NCBI RefSeq assembly: GCF_000828615.1
Contig: NZ_AP012273.1
Location: forward strand, 2,604,001 to 2,668,000
DNA length: 64,000 nucleotides
Direction: 5' to 3'
DNA from: Thiolapillus brandeum
Lineage (GTDB): Bacteria; Pseudomonadota; Gammaproteobacteria; Chromatiales; Chromatiaceae
The notes below the pieces were generated by a model. The model ran no database searches and was not told where the DNA came from. It saw nothing but the letters and a program-made list of their open reading frames with translations. Made by a program: the position numbers and the translations under genes. This document shows, in pieces, positions 17,934 to 26,687 of this stretch (positions within the stretch are counted from its first letter, which is position 1; every line of letters starts with the position of its first letter).

Positions 17934-19016
17934 AGAAACGGCCTCCTGCTCCGCCAGCTTGGCGTCCAGCTCCCTGCGTGTGGGCCATGCCTGGATGACC
18001 GCATTCACCAGGGTCGCCAGAGGAATGGCAAAGAACACCCCCCAGAAACCCCAGAAACCGCCAAACACGAGAATCGCCACGATAATGGCAATGGGATGCA
18101 GGCTCACCACCTCGGAGAACAGCAGGGGCACCAGCACATTTCCGTCCAGTGTCTGGATAATGAAGTAGGCCAGGGCCAGCCATCCGAAATCCGCCGTCCA
18201 ACCCCACTGGAACCAGGCAACCACCAGCACCGGAAAGGTCACCACCGTAGCGCCGATATAGGGGATGATGACCGACAGCCCCACCAATACGGACAACAGC
18301 ATGGCATATTGGAGCCCCATAAGGGTGAAGGTGACGAAACTCGCCGACCAGACAATGATGATCTCCCAGAACTTGCCGCGCACATAGTTGGAGATCTGAC
18401 CATCCACTTCCCGCCACACATGCAGGGCAATCTTGCGGTCCCGGGGCAACATGCCGGCAAACCAGCCCAGAATCAGGTGCTTGTCCTTGAGAAAGAAAAA
18501 CACCAGCAGCGGCATCAGCACCAGGTACACCAGAATGGTAATTACCCCCACTACCGAGGACAGGGACCAGGACAACACCCGCTGCCCCATATTGCCGATT
18601 TCACTGCCGATGGTTCCGATGACTTCCTGCACCTGCTCTGCGGTGATCAGCTCAGGATACTTCTCCGGGAGCATCATCAGCGTATTCTGGCCTTCCGCCA
18701 GCATGTTGGGCAACTGCTGCACCAGCTGGGTGACTTGGCGGGACAACAGGGGCATGAGGCCAAAGATGATCAAGCCCAGGAATATGAGGAACAGGATAAA
18801 TACGATGACCACGGCCAGCATGCGCGGCAAGCCCAGCTTTTGCAGCGGCGCTACCAGGCCTTCGAGCAGATAGGCGATAACGATGCTGGCCAGTACGGGC
18901 GCCAGCATATCGCCCATGGTGATGACGATCGCAAACCCCACCAGCAGCAGAGACAGAAGCACCACCAGCTGCGGATCGGAAAAGGTACGTTTGACCCATT
19001 GCACGATGAGCTGCAT
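17928..19016 (-). CDS. AI-2E family transporter (PerM/YdiK-like permease)
   Basis: A 362-residue polytopic membrane protein with about eight helices. Typical family segments are GDMLAPVLASIVIAYLLEG near the N-terminus, the PYIGATVVTFPV loop and LDGNVLVPLLFSEVVSLHP near residue 310. Members export small solutes or ions and some export AI-2; the substrate is not predictable here. The gene overlaps the convergent kinase stop and lies nine bases after the small upstream gene. Confidence 0.9.
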   Translation of the reverse strand: MQLIVQWVKRTFSDPQLVVLLSLLLVGFAIVITMGDMLAPVLASIVIAYLLEGLVAPLQKLGLPRMLAVVIVFILFLIFLGLIIFGLMPLLSRQVTQLVQQLPNMLAEGQNTLMMLPEKYPELITAEQVQEVIGTIGSEIGNMGQRVLSWSLSSVVGVITILVYLVLMPLLVFFFLKDKHLILGWFAGMLPRDRKIALHVWREVDGQISNYVRGKFWEIIIVWSASFVTFTLMGLQYAMLLSVLVGLSVIIPYIGATVVTFPVLVVAWFQWGWTADFGWLALAYFIIQTLDGNVLVPLLFSEVVSLHPIAIIVAILVFGGFWGFWGVFFAIPLATLVNAVIQAWPTRRELDAKLAEQEAVSS

Positions 19017-19025
19017 GGAAGCCCC

Positions 19026-19424
19026 TTACGCGGAAAATTTCTGTAGATAGACCTGGTAGTGCTGACTGAACAACGCTTCCAGTTCATCGATGACTTCCAC
19101 TGCCGGCTGTCCCTGAAGCATATGTGCCATCATCAAAGAAGTAGCTCGATCCAGCAGGGCATCCCGTTCGATCATGGGATAGGTTTCCGTGAGACGGCGC
19201 ATGGCGGCTACCACGGTTTCCTCTTCAGGACGCGGGATATCCCCGGGTGGCTGCGCTTGTTCCGGTTCGGAAACCCCAGGCATTGCAGCATCTTCTTCCT
19301 GCTGTTGCGCGAGAAACTCGGCAAAGGCCAGCAAAGTGCTCTTGCGCCCATCATCCAGTCCTGAATACAGGCGCAACAGGCGCCTCTGTGGTTTGGGCAG
19401 ATTGAGAGGTGTGGGCACAAACAA
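19026..19424 (-). CDS. Conserved hypothetical protein, about 132 aa
   Basis: Not recognised. The protein has a basic N-terminal helix (PKPQRRLLRLYSGL), a Pro/Glu-rich linker and a C-terminal helical part (ALLDRATSLMMAHML). I chose TTG at 19424, two bases after the LysR stop and 11 bases after GAGGAA; a TTG at 19445 would overlap the LysR gene. It lies between a LysR regulator and a permease in the same direction. Confidence 0.6.
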   Translation of the reverse strand: MFVPTPLNLPKPQRRLLRLYSGLDDGRKSTLLAFAEFLAQQQEEDAAMPGVSEPEQAQPPGDIPRPEEETVVAAMRRLTETYPMIERDALLDRATSLMMAHMLQGQPAVEVIDELEALFSQHYQVYLQKFSA

Positions 19425-19426
19425 GG

Positions 19427-20326
19427 TCAGCTTTCTTCCTCGCAATACCCGCGGGCGAACTGCAACAATTCATCCATCACGCGCACGCGGAATTTCTGTT
19501 TCTGGTGGACAAAGGAAAAAGGCCGTTCCATGGGGGGATCCAACTCCACCGCCACCAGAGTACCAAGCTTGAGTTCCTTGGCTATAGTAGCCTCGGAAAC
19601 AATGGAGATACCCATACTGGCTTCCACCGCGCCTTTCACGGCTTCCGGGCTACCCAGTTCCATGGCGACGTTCAAACCGTCCTTGCAGCCCTCGGCATGG
19701 CAGATGTACTCCTCGATGACCTCGCGGGTGCCCGAACCTTCTTCACGACAGATAAAGGGATACTCCAGCAACTCATCCAGATGGACCACGTCATGACTGG
19801 CCAGCTCATGGCCATTGGGTACAATGGCCACCAGGCGGTCATTCCGGCATTCTTCCACCACCAGATTCTTGTTGCCCACAGGCGCTTCCACTACGCCCAG
19901 GTCGATGACATTGTTCTCCACCATGGAGACAATGCCTTCTGTATTGGACACCTTCAGGTGAATCACTACATCCTGGTACTGCTTGCGGAAATCTCCGAGC
20001 AGGGAAGGCAGCATGTACTCGGCGATAGTGGTGCTGGCGCCAATGGTCAGGGAGCCGCTGATCTCTCCCGTCATATCCTTGATCATGTTCTCCATTTCAT
20101 TATAGAGCTCAAAGATCTTGTCTGCGTAACCATAGACCAGGGTGCCCGCCTCCGTGAGGCTGATACGGTTATGGGTACGGTCGAACAAACGGGTATTGAA
20201 ATATTCTTCAAGCTGGCGAACCTGGAAAGTTACTGCTGGCTGGGTCATGTGTAGCGTTTCAGCCGCCTTGGTAAAACTAAGCAGGCGGGCAACGGTGAAG
20301 AAAACCTGTAATCTTCTGTCTGCCAT
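19427..20326 (-). CDS. LysR-family transcriptional regulator
   Basis: About 299 residues. The N-terminal winged helix-turn-helix reads FFTVARLLSFTKAAETLHMTQPAVTFQVRQLEE in two parts, followed by the LysR substrate-binding domain with SGSLTIGASTTIAEYMLP. The effector domain resembles the CysL/CbbR-type group more than CysB, but the ligand is not predictable. The ATG at 20326 gives the standard LysR N-terminus. It is divergent from the FadL gene, separated by 458 bases. Confidence 0.9.
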   Translation of the reverse strand: MADRRLQVFFTVARLLSFTKAAETLHMTQPAVTFQVRQLEEYFNTRLFDRTHNRISLTEAGTLVYGYADKIFELYNEMENMIKDMTGEISGSLTIGASTTIAEYMLPSLLGDFRKQYQDVVIHLKVSNTEGIVSMVENNVIDLGVVEAPVGNKNLVVEECRNDRLVAIVPNGHELASHDVVHLDELLEYPFICREEGSGTREVIEEYICHAEGCKDGLNVAMELGSPEAVKGAVEASMGISIVSEATIAKELKLGTLVAVELDPPMERPFSFVHQKQKFRVRVMDELLQFARGYCEEES

Positions 20327-20784
20327 GTTACTGATTGCTCCCGATTTCCAATGCTTGGGCTGGACAGGCGCATGCTGACACATCCAGGCTCAAGCCAGAC
20401 ATGCCAAAATGCCACAAATACCAGCAATAAATACTGCTTATATTATAAACTGCTAAAGCATCAGCTTGCCACAAAAATGCCAACAAACATTTGCGTTTGA
20501 TCAAGGGCCGCTTTGGAATCCATGCTGAACGCAGCAAACACCGGGATTGATACATGAATAGCGGCCGGTATTGCCACAGAGCCGGAGCACAAATTGCCAC
20601 CACAAAACTCCCATGGTGCTTCGAATACAGATCCAATAAAACTGGCTTTTTTACGGCAGTTGGCATAGCCTTTAGGGCAATATGCCAGAAACTGCATGCA
20701 TCTCGCATATGCTTGCTCCTGAACCTACGGATTCAGGTTACCGGCATTGACCATAACAAGTTCCAATAAGGGAGACGAAATAAC
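20327..20784. promoter_or_regulatory. 458-base intergenic region between LysR gene and FadL-like gene
   Basis: AT-rich, with no gene I can support. It should hold both divergent promoters. A good ribosome site (AAGGGAGA) lies just before the plus-strand ATG at 20785. I see no clear operator or riboswitch. Confidence 0.4.
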
Positions 20785-22176
20785 ATGATCAAGACAACCA
20801 TTCGCAAGCCACTGGGCCTGCTGATCGGTGGCCTGGTTGCCGCTTCATCCTTTAGCGCCCATTCCGCCGGATTCGCCATTATTGAAAACAGTGCCAGCGG
20901 CATGGGTAATGCCTTTGCCGGTGCCTCCGCAGTTGCCGAGGATGCTTCCACCATTTTCTTCAATCCGGCCGGCATGACCCAGCTTGAGGGTAGCCAGGCA
21001 GTAATGGCTGGTCATGTGATTGTTCCCTCTGCTGACTTCAGCAACCGTGGTTCCTATATCAACCCCGCCCTGACCGGTGGCGCTCCTGTAGCAGGCACGC
21101 TTTCCGGCAGCGATGATGACGGTGGCGAAACCGCCCTGGTTCCCAACTTCTATTTCTCCACCCAGCTCAGCGATCAGCTGTTCGCCGGCGTAGGGGTGAA
21201 TGCCCCCTTCGGGCTGGCAACCGACTATGATAAGGATTGGGTGGGCCGCTACCATGCCATCCGTTCCGAGATCCGCACCATCAACATCAATCCCAGCATT
21301 GCCTACAAGGTCAACGACAGGATTTCCCTCGGCGGCGGCATCAGCGCCCAGTACATCGACGCCACCCTGTCCAACAATGTCGATTTCGGCACCATCTGCT
21401 ACGGACTGGAAGCCCAGATCCCGCAAATTCCCACCGGCAGCTGCGCGGCGGCAGGCATGGTCCCCACGGGTTCCGACGGTTATGCCAAGGTCAAGGGCTC
21501 CGACTGGGGCTTTGGCTTCAATATCGGCGCCCTGATTCAGGTCGCTGACCATACCCGTGTGGGCCTGGCATACCGTTCCCATGTCAAACAGAACCTGGAA
21601 GGCGATGCCGACTTCCGTGTGCCCACAGGCTTTCAGGCTATCCTGAACATGGGCATCCCCTTGTTCAGCGACACCCCCGCCACCGCAGACGTCGATCTGC
21701 CGGAATCGGCCTCAGTCAGCCTTGTCCATGCGTTCAATGACCAGTGGGCCATCCTCGCCGATGCCACCTGGACACGCTGGAGCCGCTTTGATGAGTTGGT
21801 TATCGACTATGACAACCCCGCACAGCCGAATACCGTACAGCCCGAGAACTGGGACAACAATATGCGCTATTCCCTGGGTGCCACCTATCGCCCCAACAAC
21901 AAGTGGGTGTTTCGCGCAGGCTGGGCCTATGATGAAACCCCCATCAGCAAAACCAATGAGCGTACACCGCGCATTCCCGGCAATGACCGTACCTGGGTAG
22001 CAGTTGGCCTGGGTTATCAGATGTCCGACAAACTGGGCTTCGACATGGGCTATTCCCACCTGTTTATCGACGATACCGATCTGAACGCACTGGATCACAG
22101 CACCGGCCACCAGGCGGTGGGCGTGTACGAATCTGATGTAAACATCTTCAGTGCCCAGTTGAACTATAAATTCTGA
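20785..22176 (+). CDS. OmpP1/FadL/TodX-family outer-membrane transporter
   Basis: A 463-residue beta-barrel. The signal peptide ends near AHSAGFAI. The family motif NSASGMGNAFAGASAVAEDASTIFFNPAGM opens the mature protein as the plug, and the C-terminus ends in aromatic F (NIFSAQLNYKF) as needed for Bam-dependent insertion. FadL-type proteins carry hydrophobic substrates such as long-chain fatty acids or aromatics. It is monocistronic, followed by a terminator. Confidence 0.93.
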   Translation: MIKTTIRKPLGLLIGGLVAASSFSAHSAGFAIIENSASGMGNAFAGASAVAEDASTIFFNPAGMTQLEGSQAVMAGHVIVPSADFSNRGSYINPALTGGAPVAGTLSGSDDDGGETALVPNFYFSTQLSDQLFAGVGVNAPFGLATDYDKDWVGRYHAIRSEIRTININPSIAYKVNDRISLGGGISAQYIDATLSNNVDFGTICYGLEAQIPQIPTGSCAAAGMVPTGSDGYAKVKGSDWGFGFNIGALIQVADHTRVGLAYRSHVKQNLEGDADFRVPTGFQAILNMGIPLFSDTPATADVDLPESASVSLVHAFNDQWAILADATWTRWSRFDELVIDYDNPAQPNTVQPENWDNNMRYSLGATYRPNNKWVFRAGWAYDETPISKTNERTPRIPGNDRTWVAVGLGYQMSDKLGFDMGYSHLFIDDTDLNALDHSTGHQAVGVYESDVNIFSAQLNYKF

Positions 22177-22196
22177 TCCTTCAGCATTGGGTCAAG

Positions 22197-22232
22197 AGCC
22201 AGGCTTCCGGACTGCCGGAGCCTGGCTTTTTT
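22197..22232 (+). terminator. Rho-independent terminator after FadL-like gene
   Basis: AGCCAGGCTTCCGG pairs with CCGGAGCCTGGCT around ACTG with a one-base bulge, followed by T6 at 22227-22232. Confidence 0.85.
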
Positions 22233-22286
22233 GATTCAGCACTCCGCCACGGACGGATTTGATGCCTGCCGTCAATCACCCTACAC

Positions 22287-22397
22287 TTAACAGAATGGTG
22301 AAAAAGCCCTTCCGTGGTCTTTTTCATCTCGGAAAGACAAACACGATTTTGTCTTCCCCCCATTTCCAATGACTTATGGCCATTGAAAATGGCCGCA
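22287..22397. repeat. Partial copy of hairpin-rich miniature element
   Basis: About 110 bases that align at roughly 85-90% with 34270-34381: TTAACAG terminus, the GAAAAAGCCC hairpin, the AAGACAAA/TTTTGTCTT hairpin and the CCATTT/AAATGG hairpin. The right terminal repeat present in the other copy is missing or decayed here. The remainder of the 22177-22510 gap holds a terminator and the upstream region of the next gene. Confidence 0.8.
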
Positions 22398-22510
22398 GTT
22401 GTCGGGCCTGCCAGGTGCAGGATCCGGGTTCATGAATTATTCAGAGGTTTCTCGAGTATTGGCTGGGACAACCATCCTGTGCCGGTTGCTCGATTGCAGG
22501 GAGAATTGTC

Positions 22511-23590
22511 ATGTCAGTTAAATTGTTCGAACCATTTCAGCTGGGTGACCTGACCCTTGCCAACCGAATGGTCATGGCGCCCCTGACACGCAATCGTGCC
22601 GACAGGAATGGTCTGGCCACTCCCATGATGGCAACCTTCTACGCGCAGCGCGCCAGTGCCGGTCTCATCATTGCGGAGGCGGCCCCGGTCTCCCCCGGGG
22701 GAATCGGCGCCTGCTTTACGCCCGGTATTTTCTCAGAGGATCAGGCCAACAGCTGGCGCAAGGTAACAGATGCCGTTCACTCCGCCGGAGGACACATCTT
22801 CGCCCAATTGCAGTATTGCGGAAGAATCTCCCATCCCAGCCTGTTGCCAGGCAATGCCACGCCCGTGGCGCCTTCGGCAATTCGGCCACCGGGACAGGCA
22901 TTCACCTGCGAAGGGCTGCAGGACTTCGTGCAACCTCGGGCGCTGGAGATCCGGGAGATCACGGACATCGTTTCACAATTCCGGCAAGGCGCTGAAATGG
23001 CCAGACGCGCCGGCTTCGATGGCGTGGAAGTTCTCGCAGCCAATGGCTTTCTCATCGACCAGTTTCTGCGCGATAGCACCAATCACAGGACTGACGCCTA
23101 TGGCGGCGATATGCAAAAGCGCATGCGATTATTGCACGAAGTTATCGACTCGGTATGCACCTGCTGGCCCGTGGAACGGGTCGGCGTGCGCCTGTCTCCA
23201 GAGAACCGCTACAACGCCATGTCGGACTCCGACCCGGGAAAGCATTTCCACTACTTTGTCGGGCAGTTGAACGCTCGGCGCCTGGCCTATCTGCATGTCC
23301 TTGAAGGCGATATGAGCACCAGGATCCGCGAGTTGGATTACCACGCCCTGCGCGCCTTGTTTCCTGGAACTTACCTGGCCAACAATGGATACGACTTTGA
23401 GCAAGCTCAGGCTGCCCTGAATAGGGGAACCGCTGACCTGGTGGCCTTCGGCATACCGTTTCTCGCCAACCCGGACCTGGTGCGCCGATACCAGGAGGGC
23501 CTGCCTCTGAACCAGGCTGATCCCTCCTCATATTTTGGCGGCGACGAATCCGGGTATATCGACTATCCCTTTTATGCGGAAGAGATGTAG
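22511..23590 (+). CDS. Old Yellow Enzyme family NADH:flavin oxidoreductase (NemA-like), active-site variant
   Basis: A 359-residue TIM-barrel flavoenzyme. FMN-binding MAPLTRNRA is near residue 22, QFLRDSTNHRTDAYGG at 184-199, and GRISHPSL near 104. In classical OYEs the carbonyl of the substrate is held by His-x-x-Asn or His-x-x-His; here the segment reads EVLAANG, so the first residue is Leu175 while Asn178 is kept. The usual QLWHVGR is QLQYCGR. The protein may have altered substrate range or poor enoate reduction. It is monocistronic, preceded by GCAGGGAGAA and followed by a terminator. Confidence 0.9.
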   Translation: MSVKLFEPFQLGDLTLANRMVMAPLTRNRADRNGLATPMMATFYAQRASAGLIIAEAAPVSPGGIGACFTPGIFSEDQANSWRKVTDAVHSAGGHIFAQLQYCGRISHPSLLPGNATPVAPSAIRPPGQAFTCEGLQDFVQPRALEIREITDIVSQFRQGAEMARRAGFDGVEVLAANGFLIDQFLRDSTNHRTDAYGGDMQKRMRLLHEVIDSVCTCWPVERVGVRLSPENRYNAMSDSDPGKHFHYFVGQLNARRLAYLHVLEGDMSTRIRELDYHALRALFPGTYLANNGYDFEQAQAALNRGTADLVAFGIPFLANPDLVRRYQEGLPLNQADPSSYFGGDESGYIDYPFYAEEM

Positions 23591-23623
23591 CAATGCATTC
23601 ACAGAAACAGGAGCACGAAGCAG

Positions 23624-23659
23624 AAACAAAAAAGCCGCCTGACGGCGGCTTTTTTGTTT
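23624..23659. terminator. Bidirectional terminator between OYE gene and dsrE2
   Basis: Perfect 16-bp arms (23624-23639 and 23644-23659) with a TGAC loop and A6/T6 runs; it can end both the plus-strand OYE gene and the minus-strand rhd-tusA-dsrE2 unit. Confidence 0.9.
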
Positions 23660-23671
23660 ACTATCAATGAG

Positions 23672-24154
23672 TTACATATACATACAGATATCTGCATCTC
23701 CAGCAAACTCAAAGAAACGCGCGGCACCGGCCAATTCAATACCATCGATGAAATCTGATGGTTGCATATCGAACAATTCAACGGTCATGTTGCAGGCGAT
23801 GAAGCGTACTTCTGCTTCCTGGCTGAGTTCCCGCAGTTCTTCCAGACTTGCTACGCCCTTGGCTTTCATCTGCTTCTTCATCATGGAAGTCATCATGGAT
23901 TCCATGCCAGGCAGTGCGGTAACCAGCACGGGCATCCATTTTTCCATGCCACCGGGCATGGGCATACCCGGGTTACCCAGAGGCGTAACACGGAGATGAT
24001 CGAGATCCTTTTTCAGCAGCTGCAGGCCATAGAAGGTAAAGAAGATCTCTACGTCATAACCCAGTGCAGCAGCAGTAGAGCCAAGAATAAAGGGAGGATA
24101 ACCCCAATCCAGGCTACCCTTGGTGGCGATAATCGCCAGCTTTTTCTGTTCCAT
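23672..24154 (-). CDS. dsrE2: DsrE2-type sulfur carrier/transfer protein
   Basis: A 160-residue DsrE/DsrF-superfamily protein of the DsrE2A type. IIATKGSLDWGYPPFILG lies at the N-terminus and a hydrophobic Met-rich middle (GMESMMTSMM) follows. Two cysteines lie at 121 (FIACNM) and 157 (ADICMYM), matching the conserved pair of A. vinosum DsrE2A. It is the last gene of the rhodanese-tusA-dsrE2 arrangement found in many sulfur oxidisers, where it acts in cytoplasmic persulfide transfer together with TusA. Confidence 0.93.
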   Translation of the reverse strand: MEQKKLAIIATKGSLDWGYPPFILGSTAAALGYDVEIFFTFYGLQLLKKDLDHLRVTPLGNPGMPMPGGMEKWMPVLVTALPGMESMMTSMMKKQMKAKGVASLEELRELSQEAEVRFIACNMTVELFDMQPSDFIDGIELAGAARFFEFAGDADICMYM

Positions 24155-24204
24155 TCGTCTTCTCCCCTGCGCCTGAACGCAGTATCAGATACTTAGACAG
24201 CCGA

Positions 24205-24435
24205 TCAGGCTTTTTTGATCAGGAAATGGAACTTGCCACCTTCTTCCTTGGATTCCATCAGCTCATTGCCGGTCTGCTTGGAAAAGGCTTCAAAGTCTTT
24301 AACGGAACCAGGATCGGTAGCAATAATATGCAGTACCTTACCGGCATCCAGTCCTGCGAGTGCTTTTTTGGCACGCAGAATGGGCAGAGGGCAGTTCAGG
24401 CCACTTGCGTCGAGTTCTTCATCAAAATCAGCCAT
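24205..24435 (-). CDS. tusA: Sulfur carrier protein TusA
   Basis: A 76-residue SirA/TusA-fold protein. The persulfide-carrying Cys15 is in the family motif LNCPLPILRAKKAL, and ATDPGSVKDFEAF follows as usual. In sulfur oxidisers TusA moves sulfane sulfur from rhodanese towards DsrEFH and DsrC. It is flanked by rhodanese upstream and dsrE2 downstream, all on the minus strand. Confidence 0.96.
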   Translation of the reverse strand: MADFDEELDASGLNCPLPILRAKKALAGLDAGKVLHIIATDPGSVKDFEAFSKQTGNELMESKEEGGKFHFLIKKA

Positions 24436-24521
24436 GGGATTTCTCCAGTGTTTGTGGGTTAAATAACAGTGCTTTCTTATATTCTAACTCTTCGAGAAAG
24501 GCAAGCACCAGATGATAATTT

Positions 24522-24845
24522 TCACGCGGGCGCGGCTATTTCATAGCCATGACGCACCCAGTCGAGTATGCCGCCACGCAGGTTGAGGGCATTACTCAGG
24601 CCCTGCTGTTCCAGAAAGGCACAGGCATGATAGGAACGGGCACCACTACGGCAGTACAGGATTACATCCTTGTCTCTGGGCAGGTCCTGCAGCTTGAGGG
24701 GAATAAGATGCATGGGCAGATGCTCAGAACCGGGCAAAATACCCTGGCGAACTTCCGCATCACTGCGGATATCCAGCAAAACAATGTCCTCGCCCGTATC
24801 CAAACGCTTTTTCAGCTCGGATACGTCGATCTCTTTGACTTGCAT
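24522..24845 (-). CDS. Single-domain rhodanese sulfurtransferase
   Basis: A 107-residue cytoplasmic rhodanese with no signal peptide. The active-site loop has Cys65 in YCRSGARS, and LLDIRSDAE lies near residue 24. In A. vinosum the equivalent gene (rhd) loads sulfur onto TusA. First gene of the rhd-tusA-dsrE2 unit, divergent from cysG across a 178-base AT-rich region that should hold both promoters. Confidence 0.92.
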   Translation of the reverse strand: MQVKEIDVSELKKRLDTGEDIVLLDIRSDAEVRQGILPGSEHLPMHLIPLKLQDLPRDKDVILYCRSGARSYHACAFLEQQGLSNALNLRGGILDWVRHGYEIAAPA

Positions 24846-25023
24846 TCAAACCTCAATATTCGGGTCAATGGCAAACTGAATCGATGTAGTATATTATAAT
24901 ATCCTCATATAATCAATGTATGCACAGCATAAATACTGATAATATTGTGGTTTTTATGATGCAAAAACAACCGCTTATGCTATGCTCATCGACCATTCGA
25001 CACTTGTAACGGTTACTTAAACA

Positions 25024-26466
25024 ATGGATTTTCTTCCTGTTTTCCTGAACGTCAAATCCCGGCCCTGCGCCATCATTGGCGGTGGCGATGTAGCCGCCCG
25101 CAAGTGTCGGCTGTTGCGCGAAGCAGGCGCCCAAGTACAGGTCATTGCCCCAAAGCTGTGCCAGGAACTTCAGGGATTGGCCGAAAGCGGCGATATTCTT
25201 CATCAGGATCGGGAATATGAAGATTCTCTGCTCCAGGAATATGCTCTGGTGATCGCCGCCACAGATGACCCGGCAACCAATCGTCGTATTGCAGAAGCTG
25301 CCAACCGGCAGAATATTCCCGTCAACGTGGTGGACGCCCCGGATGCGGGTAATTTCATCATGCCATCGGTCATCGACCGCTCTCCCGTGGTTGCAGCCGT
25401 ATCAACAGGCGGTGCATCCCCGGTGCTGGCCCGCCTGATCCGGGCTCGCCTGGAATCCCTGATTCCCGCCGGTTATGGACGCCTGGGCGAGCTTACCGCC
25501 CGTTACCGGGACAAGGTCAAAAACGCTTTGTCCAACCCGGATGACCGGCGCCGTTTCTGGGACCGCATCCTCCAGGGCAGCGTGGCGGAGCGCGTATTTT
25601 CCGGTCATATGGACGAGGCTGAAGCCGTACTGGAAAAAGAGCTGGAAAGTTTTTCACCCAGCCGCGGCATGGGAGAAGTCTACCTGGTAGGCGGTGGCCC
25701 CGGCGACCCGGACTTGCTCACCTTTCGCGCCCTGCGTCTGATGCAGCAGGCCGATGTGGTGGTGTATGACCGCCTGGTGGCAAAACCGGTTCTGGAAATG
25801 GTGCGCCGGGAAGCGGAACGTATTTACGTGGGCAAGGAACGGGATCGCCACGCCATGCGCCAGGAGGAAATCAACGAACTTCTGGCCAAATTGGCCAAGG
25901 AAGGCAAACGCGTGGTACGCCTCAAGGGCGGCGATCCTTTCATTTTTGGCCGCGGCGGCGAGGAGATCGACACCTTGGCGGAACAAGGAGTGCCTTTCCA
26001 GGTGATTCCCGGCATTACCGCAGCATCAGGCTGCGCCACCTACTCCGGCATTCCCCTCACCCATCGGGACTATGCGCAGTCCGTGACTTTCGTCACCGGA
26101 CACCTGAAGGACGGCAGCATGAACCTGAACTGGCATCAGTTGGCCCAGCCCCACCAGACCATTGTCTTCTACATGGGCCTCATGGGTTTGCCGGTGATCG
26201 CCGAGAAACTGGTGGAGCACGGTGTGTCGCCACAGATGCCTATCGCCCTAGTCCAGCAGGGCACAACCCACCTTCAGCGGGTATTCACCGGCACTCTGGA
26301 GAACATCCTGGACGTAGTGGAACGTGAAAAGCCCAAGCCACCTACCCTGATCATCGTCGGCGAAGTCGTGCAGCTACATGAAAAACTGTCGTGGTACAAG
26401 GGTGAGCGCCAGCCGCGGCAGGGCGCCACTTCACCGGTGGAGCCAGGAACAGAGCTGAATTCGTAA
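25024..26466 (+). CDS. cysG: Siroheme synthase CysG (trifunctional)
   Basis: A 480-residue fusion close to E. coli CysG throughout. The N-terminal precorrin-2 dehydrogenase/ferrochelatase domain has the NAD site IGGGDVAARKCRLL and the catalytic Asp in NVVDAPD (residue ~104), followed by STGGASPVLAR. The C-terminal SAM-dependent uroporphyrinogen III methyltransferase has VGGGPGDPDLLT, VRLKGGDPFIFGRGGEE and GITAASGC. It makes siroheme, the DsrAB cofactor. Its location beside rhd-tusA-dsrE2 fits demand for reverse Dsr. Confidence 0.96.
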   Translation: MDFLPVFLNVKSRPCAIIGGGDVAARKCRLLREAGAQVQVIAPKLCQELQGLAESGDILHQDREYEDSLLQEYALVIAATDDPATNRRIAEAANRQNIPVNVVDAPDAGNFIMPSVIDRSPVVAAVSTGGASPVLARLIRARLESLIPAGYGRLGELTARYRDKVKNALSNPDDRRRFWDRILQGSVAERVFSGHMDEAEAVLEKELESFSPSRGMGEVYLVGGGPGDPDLLTFRALRLMQQADVVVYDRLVAKPVLEMVRREAERIYVGKERDRHAMRQEEINELLAKLAKEGKRVVRLKGGDPFIFGRGGEEIDTLAEQGVPFQVIPGITAASGCATYSGIPLTHRDYAQSVTFVTGHLKDGSMNLNWHQLAQPHQTIVFYMGLMGLPVIAEKLVEHGVSPQMPIALVQQGTTHLQRVFTGTLENILDVVEREKPKPPTLIIVGEVVQLHEKLSWYKGERQPRQGATSPVEPGTELNS

Positions 26467-26560
26467 ACAAAGCGTGGGGTTTTCCCTGTTTGGTGTTCCC
26501 CAGGAAAAACCACAATCCTGTATTGTGATTCTTAAATTTTCAATTGAGGAGCATAAATCT

Positions 26561-26641
26561 ATGTATTTTTTTGTTTTTTTCCTGATTGTCGTCATTGTTG
26601 TTGCGAGATTCATTTGGCCAATAACTAAAAACTCACGATGA
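26561..26641 (+). CDS. Small membrane peptide, 26 aa
   Basis: A short open frame with one hydrophobic helix (MYFFVFFLIVVIVVARF, then a polar tail). It is preceded by GAGGAG ten bases upstream and followed by an inverted repeat. It has a good ribosome site and an ideal single-pass membrane profile, but no family assignment, and AT-rich sequence gives such frames by chance. Confidence 0.4.
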   Translation: MYFFVFFLIVVIVVARFIWPITKNSR

Positions 26642-26654
26642 TAGAAAGGCAATT

Positions 26655-26680
26655 GCAGGTCGGGCACAAGCCCGACCTGC
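26655..26680. terminator. Inverted repeat between convergent genes (possible terminator)
   Basis: Perfect 11-bp arms GCAGGTCGGGC / GCCCGACCTGC around ACAA, lying between the plus-strand cysG/small peptide and the minus-strand rhodanese. There is no T run, so termination efficiency is uncertain. Confidence 0.5.
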
Positions 26681-26687
26681 GTCACAC

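Noticed and set aside
24846-25023. Riboswitch upstream of cysG
   Set aside because: The 178-base gap is AT-rich without a conserved cobalamin-type or other structured motif that I can recognise.
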